DNA from: Tupaia tana
Taxonomy: Eukaryota; Chordata; Mammalia; Scandentia; Tupaiidae
Reading direction: 5' to 3'
Length of the DNA: 64,000 nt
Assembly: GCA_026018925.1 (NCBI GenBank)
Contig: JAKSZU010000018.1
Location: forward strand, 8,400,320-8,464,319
Of this stretch, positions 34,690-44,150 are shown one piece after another. The position numbers were made by a program, and so were the translations under genes. Each line of letters opens with the position of its first letter. Positions within the stretch are counted from its first letter, which is position 1. The notes beneath the pieces are model-generated. The model saw nothing but the letters and a program-made list of their open reading frames with translations, was not told the DNA's origin and ran no database searches.

Positions 34690-34912
34690 ACCTTTCCTTC
34701 CCCCAGGGTGCTGTCCCTTGCCCCTTACACATCTCAGATACTCTGTGCCCTTACTGGACCCTGAGGTGACCTTGCTCTTCTCACTAACTTTATTTCCTTG
34801 CAAGTGCCATTTAACAGGGCTGTTTCCCCAACTCAGAGTTGAATTTTTTGGAGACTATGTTGTATTCATCTTTATTTTCCTAGAGCCTAGCATTGTTTCT
34901 AGAAAATGAAGG
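34690..34912 (+). mobile_element. L2 fragment, probable
   Basis: GCCATTTAACAGGGCTG, GAGACTATGTTGTATTCATC and TTTTCCTAGAGCCTAGC ATTG match the L2 3' region that normally ends in 'cctagcacagtgcctggc'. Diverged. Confidence 0.5.
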
Positions 34913-34970
34913 TGATAATACTAATACTTATCACATAGGATAATGAAATGGTGAGATACCAGAGCACATC

Positions 34971-34991
34971 AAAAAAAAAAAAAAAAAAAAA
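34971..34991. repeat. A-run
   Basis: 21 consecutive A. Confidence 0.97.
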
Positions 34992-35117
34992 CCAAAAACA
35001 TGAAAAATGGGATTAAAGTATGAATTTATTTTGGTGGAAAAAAATTCTAAAATCCTCCATAGTTTTTTTTCCCCCATAATATGCATTTCCATGAACTTCA
35101 TGAAGATCACTCATAGT
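34992..35117. mobile_element. mariner-type MITE
   Basis: Left ACATGAAAAATGGGATTAAAG and right CATTTCCATGAACTTCATG are inverted repeats; inside is TTTATTTTGGTGGAAAAAAA and the CATAGTTTTTTTT segment also found at 20057. The left terminal bases merge with the A-run. Confidence 0.65.
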
Positions 35118-35592
35118 TATTAAAGAGCTTAATACGATTTCTTAGAAAGCACATGAAAACTACTGGGTCTCACTGAGATTTATTTAGCAACTGTTTGAAG
35201 TGAGTTATCCTACTTAAATTGATCTCCATCTTACAGATGGAAATGCTGAGTATCATCAGAGGTTCTTGTATTGGAAAAACATGGCCTTCTGGTTCATGGG
35301 TTGTGTTGGTGGTGGGCATTTGCACAGGGTGAGAAAATTGTTTGTTCCCAAGAGACTTGGATGAAGAAGAAGGGGGAGGTTCTTGTTCAGAATGGTTGGG
35401 AAATCACTCCTGCTGGAAGTCTTGAACCTAGAATTCCAAAGAACAGAACAGGAAGAATCCAGAAACTCTGCAGGAAAGGTGCCCCTTGGATTAGCCTTGT
35501 CATGCTAAAGCAGGGCTAGTTGCTGAGTGAGGGCTTTTCCCTTTCTTCATCTGCATTTGGGAGAGCTTTACATTTCCTTTTGAAAGATCAAT

Positions 35593-35595
<3 letters not shown>
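35118..35595. other. unassigned sequence
   Basis: No recognisable gene. The 82-codon frame at 35271-35519 has no domain or splice context. Confidence 0.4.

Positions 35596-35639
<44 letters not shown>
35596..35639. repeat. (AT)n microsatellite
   Basis: About 21 AT units without interruption. Confidence 0.97.
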
Positions 35640-35642
<3 letters not shown>

Positions 35643-35959
35643 CTTTTTTCTTTTTCTGAAGGTACATCTATAAAAGCAACAGTGCTTGAGCCTAAGGACA
35701 ATGCCCCACCATGCAATGAATCCCTTTGGGGTCCCATTAAATTCTAATGATATTTTCTGATTTTACTAACTAGAAGAAAATAGGGAGAATATCTAGTGTG
35801 GCACTTGAGTTTAGAACTGCTGATCACTTGAGCACAAGGAATTTCCTTTCACAATTTCTGCTCCTTGTCTTCCTGAACAATGTCTGAGACCCTCTGTGTG
35901 TTTGTGCTTTACTTCACTACTTTATCAAATTCTAGAGAAACATGTAATACAGTGGTTGC
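35640..35959. other. unassigned sequence
   Basis: No recognisable gene or repeat. Confidence 0.4.
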
Positions 35960-36150
35960 TAAGTAATCCACCATTACCAACGGAATGATCTTGGATAAGT
36001 CACTTAAACTTTTAGCCTAAGTTTATTCATCTAAAATATAGCAATGATGATAACATCTACTTCCTATGGGTGCTGTAAGAATCGAACACAATAAGCAGGT
36101 GAAGCACTTAGCAGGGTCCCAGACACATGTCAGTGCTCTTCAAATGCCAG
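35960..36150 (+). mobile_element. MIR SINE
   Basis: AATGATCTTGGATAAGTCAC, TAAACTTTTAGCCTAAG, GGTGCTGTAAGAATCGAAC and TGAAGCACTTAGCAGGG match plus-strand MIR. Confidence 0.85.
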
Positions 36151-36174
36151 GCTTTGATCGCTAGGGTAATAACA

Positions 36175-36310
36175 GCCGGCATGGCCCTGGGTCACTCCAG
36201 GTGTCATTCTCTTGCTTTCAGGTACGGAAACAAACTCAGCAGACACATAAACTTGGCCCAAGACCACTCAAGGACAGGGTTGGGACCTAAACCAGATCAG
36301 ATTGGCCCTA
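36175..36310 (-). mobile_element. MIR SINE fragment
   Basis: TTTCAGGTACGGAAACAAAC, CTTGGCCCAAGACCACTCA and GGTTGGGACCTAAACC match the MIR reverse-strand 3' order, in opposite orientation to the MIR just upstream. Confidence 0.6.
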
Positions 36311-36425
36311 AATTCGGTGCTTGTTCTATTCTCTCAGTATCAGGAACAGTGTTTTTCTCTCAAATGGGAATCATTTGGTGGGAGGAGGGCACCTAGACAG
36401 CCAAAAAGAGAGCCATTTCTTTGCA

Positions 36426-36497
36426 CAGTTGGCCCTCCCTGCTGTGGATTCCCCTTCTACAAATTCAACTAACCTCAGACTGAAACTTCCCAAAACA
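36426..36497 (+). mobile_element. MER2 (TcMar-Tigger), 5' part
   Basis: CAGTTGGCCCTCCCTGCTG, TGGATTCCCCTTCTAC and AATTCAACTAACCTCAGAC match the MER2 left end. The rest of the element resumes at 36746. Confidence 0.85.
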
Positions 36498-36679
36498 CCC
36501 AGCCATGGCCGTGCTCCACTAACTCAATGCTCTGCAATGTTAAGGGTCATATGGAAAAATCAGAGTTCCATTCTTGGGTTGGTCTGCACATGGTGGATCC
36601 TGATTGGCTAGGAAGGCTGGGGAGGATCACGGCACAAGACCCTGTGGAGAATGTATCTCTCTTTCATCTCTCTCTCTCG

Positions 36680-36710
<31 letters not shown>

Positions 36711-36745
36711 GTCTTTCCCATGAAATAAACCTTTATTCAAAACAA
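36498..36745 (+). mobile_element. insertion inside MER2, SINE-like, unassigned
   Basis: About 250 bp splits MER2. It ends with a CT-rich tract (36660-36716), CCCATGAAATAAACC and an A-rich tail, which is the shape of a tRNA-type SINE. The 5' half (TGCTCCACTAACTCAATGC, AGAGTTCCATTCTTGGG) is only weakly tRNA-like. It could be a distant SINE-B relative. Confidence 0.5.
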
Positions 36746-37014
36746 AAATAAAAAAAACAAATAAAGATAGTAACACAACAGTAAACATAATACAAATTTA
36801 AAAAACCAGTATAGTATAGTCACAATTTACAGAACATTTACCCTGTGTTCACTATTAAAAGTAATCTAAAGAGAAGATTTCAAGTCTATGGGACGGCATG
36901 GGTAGGTTATAGGCAAATATGATTTCATTTCATACAATGAGCCTGAACAGCCTCAGATGTTGGCATCTGTGGGAAGTCCTGGAGCTAATCTTTTGTGGAT
37001 ATGAAAGGATGAGT
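36746..37014 (+). mobile_element. MER2 (TcMar-Tigger), 3' part
   Basis: AGTAATCTAAAGAGAAG, TAGGTTATAGGCAAATATG, GGCATCTGTGGGAAGTCC and GTGGATATGAAAGG follow the MER2 right half in order, ending in the degraded inverted repeat. Confidence 0.85.
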
Positions 37015-38364
37015 GCTTTGAGTCATCGGAAAAGTCGTGACACATTTTTGTGTAGAGAAACATAAAAAAAATACATCATGACTTTTCTGATGACCCAATA
37101 TTATCCAAATTTCAGAACCCTGTGAGTCAGAAACCAGGAGGCAGGGTTGCTCAGTAGGGGGGAATGAGGTTAAGGACCCCCAGAGCTCTTCACACCCCTG
37201 GACCACTCCTATTGCTAGGAAGGAGCTGAATGTTGCTGCAGTGGGGTGGGAAATACATGTGGCGAGGATCGGGTCTGGGCATTGAAGGGTCTCTCTGACC
37301 ACAGTGAGAATTTGCGTTTTACTTCTCAGAAGGATTGAAGAGTATTGAAAGGCTCTAGTCAGTACTATGGCTTGATCCAAATTATAAGATCACCAAGCTG
37401 CTAGGAGGAGCTGGAATCGGGAGGCCTACATGGTTGGCAGGAGGAGCAAGTCAGCACAATTAGCAGGCAATTGCTGAAGGGCTTACTCATGCATACTCGG
37501 AACCCAGAATTCATGTACTGCTCTTTGCAATAGGTGTGCGACCCTTTGGCTTAAAGTATGAATGCACACACTGGGGTATTTTTTCACTGCAGTTGTGTCT
37601 CTCCGTAGGTGTCTAGTATCCCTTCCCATTCATCTAAGCCTAAGCAGACAGGAAACACTTTCAGGAGAAGGTCGTGCATTGGGAAGACACAGACCAAGCC
37701 AAGTCAGAATGGGTGAGCGATCAGGAGGATCTGGGTCTCTAATTGTTTTCCTACCTGGTGACAGGCAGGCTACCTATGCTGAGAGACTCGAGTCCTGAAG
37801 GAAAGCAGTGTCACACTGGCCATGGAATGGGACAGGAAGTGCAAACCAGCACAATTACAGTCATGCAAACCGCAGGCAGGAAATTTGGTATATGAGAGCA
37901 GTGTCACCGGCTTGGACTCCTGCCAGGCCACCCGGGTTACAGTCCCTCCTGGTCCCCAAGGGCCAGAGGATGGTTAATGATGACAAGTGATAAGGAACTG
38001 GGTTTTGTACTGCAGCAGATAGGGGGAGAGAGAGGCAGGAGAGGCCAAAGCATGTTGCTTCAGAGACGACAGGTCTCCAGGGGTGCCAGAGAGAGCAGCT
38101 GGCATGCTTCTGCTTGAGGTGGGAACTGAGACTTTGAGAACACTCTCCTTGGAAGTGTGGTCCAGGGTAGAGACTCCCTGTGACATCTGCTCAGACAGAG
38201 CAGGTGGCGGACCTCCATATTCCGTCTCCATCATGGGCAAAGCCATCTAACCGCTATGAGGCGCAATAGTATGCCCAGCTTGCGTTCAGAGCAGGGGACG
38301 CTTTGTACCCCATATCTGTCTTTTGACATCCCTGAGGACATCACATGGGTTTGTACAGGTTTCA
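37015..38364. other. unassigned sequence, 1.35 kb
   Basis: No recognisable repeat. Minus-strand frames of 131 (36985-37380) and 90 codons have no domain; the first overlaps MER2. No gene called. Confidence 0.45.
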
Positions 38365-38470
38365 CGAGTTCTGAGAAACAGTTCCAGGGATGCCAGTCTG
38401 TGTTATGTAGCCTTGGACAAGTCACTGGACCTCTCTCGTGTTCTTGTGTAGAAAGGGGAAGATAGCCTAC
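38365..38470 (+). mobile_element. MIR SINE fragment
   Basis: TATGTAGCCTTGGACAAGTC and ACTGGACCTCTCTCGTGTTC match plus-strand MIR. Confidence 0.65.
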
Positions 38471-38556
38471 CACAGGGAGGCTAAGAAGATGGACCTAAGT
38501 AATAGGCAAGAAGAACTTTGGAAATTAGAATGTAACCACAAGGCATTAGTGATGTT

Positions 38557-38565
<9 letters not shown>

Positions 38566-38609
<44 letters not shown>

Positions 38610-38858
38610 TAAAGGAGAGGTTTTTGCTACAGGGTGTTGTGCTCACCAGAAAGACAGAGGCAGAGAGACAGAAAGCGAGAAATCACCCCCCGTGGGGATG
38701 GCCATGCCGCAATCTCTTCTCCTCCATTCTCCTCTCAGGATCTTGGGCACACACGCACATGCGCCCTATACAAGTTTAAGCCACTGGATCTGGGACTTGA
38801 ACCGTGGTCAACTACATGGGAGTCCAGCGACGTAGCCATTATGCCAACTGCTGGTCCC
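38566..38858 (-). mobile_element. SINE-A with (ATTT)n tail and TSD
   Basis: ATTT tail (to 38611), GGAGAGGTTTTTGCTACAGG, CACCCCCCGTGGGGATGG, GATCTTGGGCACACAC, rc B box GGACTTGAACC, end CTGCTGGTCCC. ATTAGTAAT lies at 38557-38565 and 38859-38867, with similar AT-rich DNA beyond. Confidence 0.92.
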
Positions 38859-38867
38859 ATTAGTAAT

Positions 38868-38954
38868 ATTATTATCACACTCAGAAGTGTGATAATTACA
38901 TGGGTCTTGCACTTCTAGGAGCTTATAATCATCCTGTCTGTAATTGAGGTAATC
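38868..38954. other. short unassigned spacer
   Basis: A short AT-rich spacer; nothing recognised. Confidence 0.5.
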
Positions 38955-39057
38955 ATACTAGCTAAGACTTATAAAGCACCTACTGTGTGCCAGGCACAGT
39001 TTTTAGTGCTTTATGTACATTCATTTAATCCTCACAATAATTTTACTGTAAGAAACT
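38955..39057 (-). mobile_element. MIR, first part (split)
   Basis: CACCTACTGTGTGCCAGGC and TTCATTTAATCCTCACAAT match the left part of a reverse-strand MIR. The element resumes at 39181. Confidence 0.9.
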
Positions 39058-39180
39058 GGTAAAAAGTATATTTATGTTGGGTAAATTCACTTTACAAGTA
39101 GTAATGATGTATAGAGATTGAATTCTAGAATAAATAAATAAGATATAAAAATTTTAATCATGACCACAAAAGAAAAAAGA
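39058..39180 (+). mobile_element. retroposon 3' end inserted in a MIR
   Basis: GTATATTTATGTTGGG, TAAATTCACTTTACAAG and GAGATTGAATTCTAG match the last 60 bases of the family at 19831 and 26505, followed by an A-rich tail. AAGAAAC before (39049-39055) and after (39178-39184) is a possible TSD. Confidence 0.7.
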
Positions 39181-39330
39181 AACCATTAACACTATTTCAC
39201 AGATGAGAAAACTGAGGCACAGAGAGATCAAAAAACTTTCTGAAAGTCAGGTATCTGGTCAGAATCGGTGCCATAATCAAATCAAACTGACTGGGTATAA
39301 AACTCCTATTCCAAACCACTGCTCTACATG
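39181..39330 (-). mobile_element. MIR, second part (split)
   Basis: TTTCACAGATGAGAAAACTG, AGGCACAGAGAGATCAAAAA and AATCGGTGCCATAATC complete the MIR that starts at 38955. Confidence 0.9.
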
Positions 39331-39564
39331 TTCTGTTCAGTAAGATCCACTGGTGGTTTTGAGGATTCCTCCCGAGAGTCATACAAGCTATGGCTAAGTT
39401 CACAGCCTGTGTGGTTAACCATTTCCCCATCCACCCAGGGGCACGGTCATGAAAAGCCCAGAGGAGGATAGCTAAACTCCACAGTGAGTCAGCGACTGGG
39501 AGAGTCAGGAAGTCCTGGCGATGCATGCAATGGCACAGGCTCTGAGTCAGACTCAGGTGACATC
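39331..39564. other. unassigned sequence
   Basis: Nothing recognised. The 146-codon minus-strand frame at 39197-39637 spans two MIRs, so it is not coding. Confidence 0.45.
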
Positions 39565-39740
39565 TCCGGTCTCCTGCATCCCAGCAAATGTGACACCGGG
39601 CAAATAACCCACCTTCTCTAAATCTCAATTTCTGCAACTGTCAAATGGGAAACATGGTAAACTGTCTCGTAGATTGCTAAAGGAATGTGATATCTATAAA
39701 GTGCAGTTGAAGCCTGGCATCAAACAGGTACTAATACTTC
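39565..39740 (+). mobile_element. MIR SINE
   Basis: TTCTCTAAATCTCAATTTCT, TGCAACTGTCAAATGGG and TTGCTAAAGGAATGTG follow plus-strand MIR. Confidence 0.75.
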
Positions 39741-40748
39741 TCCTCCGTCGATATGATTGACTATCTGGTGGTACAGCAAGGGGGACACAGGTGGTGGCTT
39801 TATATGTGTTGAGCAAAGAAGCTGCTATTGAGTTCCTGGAGAGTAGAAGCAGAGTCATAGATCCGGACATGGAGGCCTTGCCCTTGCCCCACTGCTGTGG
39901 GTATGTCTTTGGGACTCTGGCTTCCATGTTAATGAAATAACAGTCCACCCAAACCCCATACTGGAAGGGTCCTAAGTCTTAAGGATGGATGGGATTTGGA
40001 AGGCTGGAATGGTCACTTATTTAAACTTTTTTTCTTGATTAAATTGTTTAAAGTATTTGGGTTGCCAGGGGCTTCAGGTTAAGCAGCCCAAGTTATGGAA
40101 ATATGTAATGAAGTGAAATAACAGAAGACAAAGTGCATGAGGTAGACACTGCAAGTATGGTTGTCTTCTCATCAGGCAACCCTAGTCTCCAGGTGTTTCC
40201 CAAGCAGTACTGTCTGGTGAGTCTGGACCAAAGCCTGGTGGGTGTGGTTAGTCTGTGGTTAGTCTCTCACAGGAACATGGGCACAGGTAGGCTCAAAACC
40301 AAAGAACCAAGAGCAGAACCCAGACCTTAGGGGCTATGGGATCTACAATAGACTAGCAGATCAATACTGTTTGGTACTGGCTGATGCTAGGGAGCTGAAA
40401 CAGTCAAGAAAAATACCAGTGTCTCATGGCCTTGAAGAAAGGAAATGGGAAATTCTACACACAGAATCCCAGAAGATTCAGTGTGGAAAGTGCCTCAGAG
40501 AGCTTCTAGCCTTTTCCTAGTCATGGAAAATTCTGTTTTTTAAAAAAAATTATTAAAAAAATGCAGGAGATTTAGCTACTGTAAGACAGGGACAAGAAAT
40601 TGACCGTAAGATCCTGTTCTTGAATAGATTCCATGGCATCTCTAGAGCTCCATGGGACAAAATTTGGGAAACACCAGACAGTGGAGAAGATATGGAAAAT
40701 GAGAAAACTGCTTAAATCTCTTTTTCTAAAAAAAAAAAAAAAAAATTA
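39741..40748. other. unassigned sequence
   Basis: No recognisable gene or repeat in about 1 kb; an A-run lies at 40730-40745. Confidence 0.45.
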
Positions 40749-40926
40749 GGGCCATTAGGTGGTGTGGTGATTGAGGAGTTGAACTCCAACATGGCCAGCC
40801 ATAGTTCTAGTCCTGGACCTGGCAGCTTGTTTTTCCACGTTCCCTCTCTCTCTATTTCTCTCTAGTGAGCATGTATGTCCTTTGGCAAATTAAAATAATA
40901 ATAATAACAAATAAAATTAAAAAAAG
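40749..40926 (+). mobile_element. SINE-C
   Basis: GGGCCATTAGGTGGTGTGG, AGTTCTAGTCCTGGACC, GCAGCTTGTTTTTCCAC, AGTGAGCATGTATGTCC, TTGGCAAATTAAAATAATAA and an AATAA-rich tail. Confidence 0.85.
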
Positions 40927-41151
40927 TTTTCCCCAGAGAGTGCATATGCTTGCCAGAGAAAGAAAAGATGAGAAAGCAACCTCACGGGGAATGTCACTCC
41001 TCAATCCCTTCTCCTTCATTTCTCCATTCAGGATTTTGGGCATGCACACACATGTGCCTGGTATGTTTTTCAAGCCTCTGGGTCCAGGACTCCAACCGTA
41101 CAGTCAGCCATGTGGGATCTAGTTACTTAATTACCAGACCATGGGCTGGTC
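40927..41151 (-). mobile_element. SINE-A-related, old copy abutting SINE-C
   Basis: CCCAGAGAGTGCATATGC, GAAAGCAACCTCACGGGG, GGATTTTGGGCATGCAC, rc B box GGACTCCAACC. It begins where the previous SINE tail ends, so one may have inserted into the other's tail. Confidence 0.8.
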
Positions 41152-41197
41152 TAATCCGTTTTCTCATCTAATAATGATAATAATTAAACTGCTATCT

Positions 41198-41412
41198 GGG
41201 GCCAGGCAGTGGTGCAGTGGGAACACAACTGGACCTATAAAGGAAAGATCCTGGGTTTGTGTGCTCACCCCGTCCTGAGCATGCTGGGCACATGTATGTG
41301 CATCATGACCTGGGCCGGCTGAGACTGATAGATTATGGCAAGAAGTTCCCAATGGGGGCACCTGTCTCTCTATCTCTCTGTCTCTCTCCCAGAACAAACA
41401 AATAAATAAATT
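41198..41412 (+). mobile_element. tRNA-like SINE-B
   Basis: GCAGTGGTGCAGTGGGAAC (A-box side), AGATCCTGGGTTTGTG (B-box side), CATGACCTGGGCCGGC, CTGTCTCTCTATCTCTCTG and a tail with AAATAAATAAATT. Distinct body from SINE-A; only one clear copy here. Confidence 0.65.
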
Positions 41413-41464
41413 GTAAACAAAAACTAAGCAAAGTCACATTGTCATCTTCATAGGCACGTTTCAT

Positions 41465-41571
41465 AAGCACATCACTGATGAACTAATTCCTAAGTAGGAT
41501 TTAGCAGTGCTTGGTATAGAGTAAGCATTTGATACACGACAACTAATATAATCTTGAGTCATATTAATCAC
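41465..41571 (+). mobile_element. MIR-like fragment (shared with 43062)
   Basis: TAAGTAGGATTTAGCAGTGC, TTGGTATAGAGTAAGCATTT resembles the MIR 3' end and shows strong identity with 43068-43135. Confidence 0.55.
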
Positions 41572-41573
41572 TA

Positions 41574-41758
41574 CAGGTTGAATATTCCTTATTTAAAATC
41601 TTGAGACCAAGTGTTCCAAATGTTGGAATTTTTGTGTTTGGGAATATTTGCATATATGTAATGAGATATCTTGGGGAAGGGACCCTAGTCTAAACTCAAA
41701 ACTCATTTATATAGAATATTTCAAAGTTTAGATTTTCAAATTCAGAATGCTTGGCCTG
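41574..41758. mobile_element. TcMar-Tigger non-autonomous element
   Basis: Left CAGGTTGAATATTCCTTATT; right end, read as reverse complement, CAGGCCAAGCATTCTGAATT: degraded terminal inverted repeats. TA at 41572-41573 and 41759-41760 is the target duplication. Interior GCATATATGTAATGAGATAT and TCTTGGGGAAGGGACCC are typical of this Tigger type. Confidence 0.8.
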
Positions 41759-41762
41759 TATT

Positions 41763-41900
41763 ACTACATCTGTGACAAGCTTTGGGCCTTCGTAAAGTCG
41801 CTGAACCTTTCTGAGCCTCATGTGCCCTATTTGTAGACTGGGATAATAGTATCTGCCTTGCCTCATTGTTGTAAGAAAATTTTAAACAAAATGGGTTTGT
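41763..41900 (+). mobile_element. MIR SINE
   Basis: CTGTGACAAGCTTTGGGCC, TCGCTGAACCTTTCTGAGCC, CTCATTGTTGTAAGAAAA match plus-strand MIR. It lies directly right of the Tigger element. Confidence 0.8.
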
Positions 41901-42484
41901 AAATCAGTTTTCAGAGCTTCCCCCCCGTTCGCCATGAGGACTAGGAAATTAGACCAACATTGCTGTTCTGGCTAAGCAACCTGGAACAGAGATGATGATA
42001 GCTCTCAAGGTGCATTTTGCAAGTTTCCCCTTAGGGGAATGTGCTTATTCCTTAACGTTGTGAAAACAGCTCTGCACGCCAACATTGACCCCTCAGTGGT
42101 TGCTTCTTCCTCAGTGCTAAGTGCAGGCTGGCCTGAGTCAATGGCTTTCCGTCTATGAGCTTCTAAGGCAGGGCAGGTTCCAGCTGCTCTGCCCCCCTGG
42201 TTTCCAGCCCCAGGGGAAAGCACAGGAGGAAGTCAGAGAGAACTGCTTGAGAGCTGGGGTTCAGGGCCCCTTGAGCCGGGACCTCTCTTCCTCACTTACC
42301 TTAGCTGATGGACAGCAAAAGTGGTTTAAGTTTTATGCAAGTAACATGTGCAGTGTTGGGGGACAGCAGAAGGGCTCTGTTTATTGTCCCTCAGAACCTC
42401 TGATGTTGATGCTCTGTCTCAACCCATGTCTCCATGTTTCTGTCTGGAGTGGAGCAGAAGGGAATGTGATGAGAATCACATTTT
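41901..42484. other. unassigned sequence
   Basis: No gene. The 134-codon plus-strand frame (42121-42525) ends in the next SINE. Confidence 0.45.
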
Positions 42485-42755
42485 CTTTTTTTTTTTTTTT
42501 TTTTTTGGAGAGGTTTTTGCTATAGGGCGCTTGTGCTTGTCAGAAAGAGAGAGACAGAGAGACAGAAAGGGAAAAAATCACTCCCCAGGGGGGATGGCCA
42601 TGCCGCAGTCTCTTTCTCCTCCATTCTCCTCTCAGGATCTTGGGCACGCATGCACACACACCCTGCATGAGTTTAAGCCACCGGGTCCTGAACTCGAACC
42701 CTGGTGGATTACATGGGAGTCCAGTGACGTAGCCGTTGCACCATCTGCTGGTCCC
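42485..42755 (-). mobile_element. SINE-A, near full length
   Basis: T-run, GGAGAGGTTTTTGCTATAGG, CACTCCCCAGGGGGGATGG, GATCTTGGGCACGCATGC, rc B box AACTCGAACC, end CTGCTGGTCCC. Four bases from the SINE-C on its right; no TSD aligned. Confidence 0.92.
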
Positions 42756-42759
42756 CAGA

Positions 42760-42957
42760 TTATTATTTTTTAATTTTATTTATTTATTCATTTATTTTAA
42801 TTTGACCACACAAACACACACATACATACAGAAAGAGAGAGAGAGAGAGAAAAAGAGGGAAAGTGAGAAAGCAAGCCACCAGTTCCAGGACTCGACCTGT
42901 GGTCGACCATATAGGAGTGTCCAGCACTTTAACCACCATGCCACTTGCTGGTCCCCC
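42760..42957 (-). mobile_element. SINE-C
   Basis: AT-rich tail, TTTTAATTTGACCACACAA, GAGAGAGAGAGAGAAAAAG, AAAGTGAGAAAGCAAGCC, rc B box GGACTCGACC, end ACTTGCTGGTCCC. Confidence 0.88.
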
Positions 42958-43061
42958 ACACTGGCTCTTAAGACTTACCTCCCTCACGTCTCAGAAGTGA
43001 CATATGTGACCTCTACATCTCATTGACCAAAGAAAGTCATGTGTCTATGCCTAAGGGCCCT

Positions 43062-43140
43062 GCCTGAATTAATCCATAAGTAGGACTTAGCAGTGCCTGG
43101 TAGAATATGCATTTGATAAACATCAACTAAAATAGTGCAG
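43062..43140 (+). mobile_element. MIR-like fragment (shared with 41465)
   Basis: TAAGTAGGACTTAGCAGTGC then CTGGTAGAATATGCATTTG and CATCAACTAAAATA: about 65 bp strongly similar to 41482-41550. Confidence 0.55.
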
Positions 43141-43284
43141 GAAGTGCAGTCCCACTGTACACCTGGGAGAAGGAGAGCTGGGAGTATTTTGATGAATGGC
43201 ACTAATCACCATCACAGGCACTTATCAGGAAGGACCGGGGTAAGGGTCAGAGATTTGAAAAACCTAAGTGGATGGCAATGATGA

Positions 43285-43460
43285 TGGTGACAATCACGGC
43301 TGCCATTTATTGAGCACAAAAATCTGTGCCAGGCCATAATATCTCCTTCGTCATCTTATTCGATCCTTACGCCTGGATGAGGTAGGTGTTCCATCCATCC
43401 TCCATTTACAAAGGTAAGAGCTAAGGCTTAAGGAAGTGCGGTCACTGACACAGTGATGCC
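43285..43460 (-). mobile_element. MIR SINE
   Basis: CCATTTATTGAGCACAAAAA, TGTGCCAGGCCATAATA, TCGATCCTTACGCCTGG and CTCCATTTACAAAGG follow reverse-strand MIR. Confidence 0.85.
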
Positions 43461-44126
43461 ACCACCAGTATGGAGCGTCTTTCATGCTCACATGAGCAGA
43501 GTCATGGCGGCAAGGTCGTGAAGGGACCATCAAGTCTGAACCCAGATAGAGTCCCAAGGGGGGGGGGAGCTTGGAAAAAGGGAGATAGCTACTGCAAGCA
43601 TGCCTTCTACTGGGGAGGGGCCAGGAGGATATACACCCAAAGTGACTGTGTGGCTTCCAGGCCTGGTCAGTGCCCCAAAGGCCACACCAAACCAGCAACC
43701 AGAAGGTAATGAAGTCTCTCGTGGTGGAGGCTATCCACAAGAGCCGCCAAGGATACAGAACTGGGAAGAGAAGGATGGAGATTGGTCTGTAAGAGCAGAT
43801 AGGGAGTACTCAGAGGAGTTACCAATCTTAATTTCAAACCCAGGTATTTCTGCCACTACAGCCTGAATTTTCAATCATGCTGCTGGAAGAAAATGGTGGT
43901 GCTGGTACCAAGCAGAGAAATGCTGAGGAAAATTAAAGCTCTAGGTAGCAACCCAATGTGGTCTTCATTTCTTAACTGACAAGGAATTTGGGACGTCCTC
44001 CTTTGAAATCATCTGTATATACTACATTTGCACCCACGCTGTGAACACTTTCATATTATTTTTAGGCGAACTCATCTTTACAAAGCCATTATTCATGAAA
44101 CCATACCTGCAAACCACTCCCCCACC
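43461..44126. other. unassigned sequence
   Basis: No gene or recognisable repeat; a ten-G run lies near 43560. Confidence 0.45.
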
Positions 44127-44150
44127 AAAAAAAAAAAAAAAAAAAAAAAA
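44127..44150. repeat. A-run
   Basis: About 24 consecutive A. Confidence 0.95.

Noticed and set aside
36985-37380. 131-codon minus-strand frame
   Set aside because: Begins in MER2 DNA and shows no domain or splice context.
39197-39637. 146-codon minus-strand frame
   Set aside because: Runs across two MIR copies; no domain.
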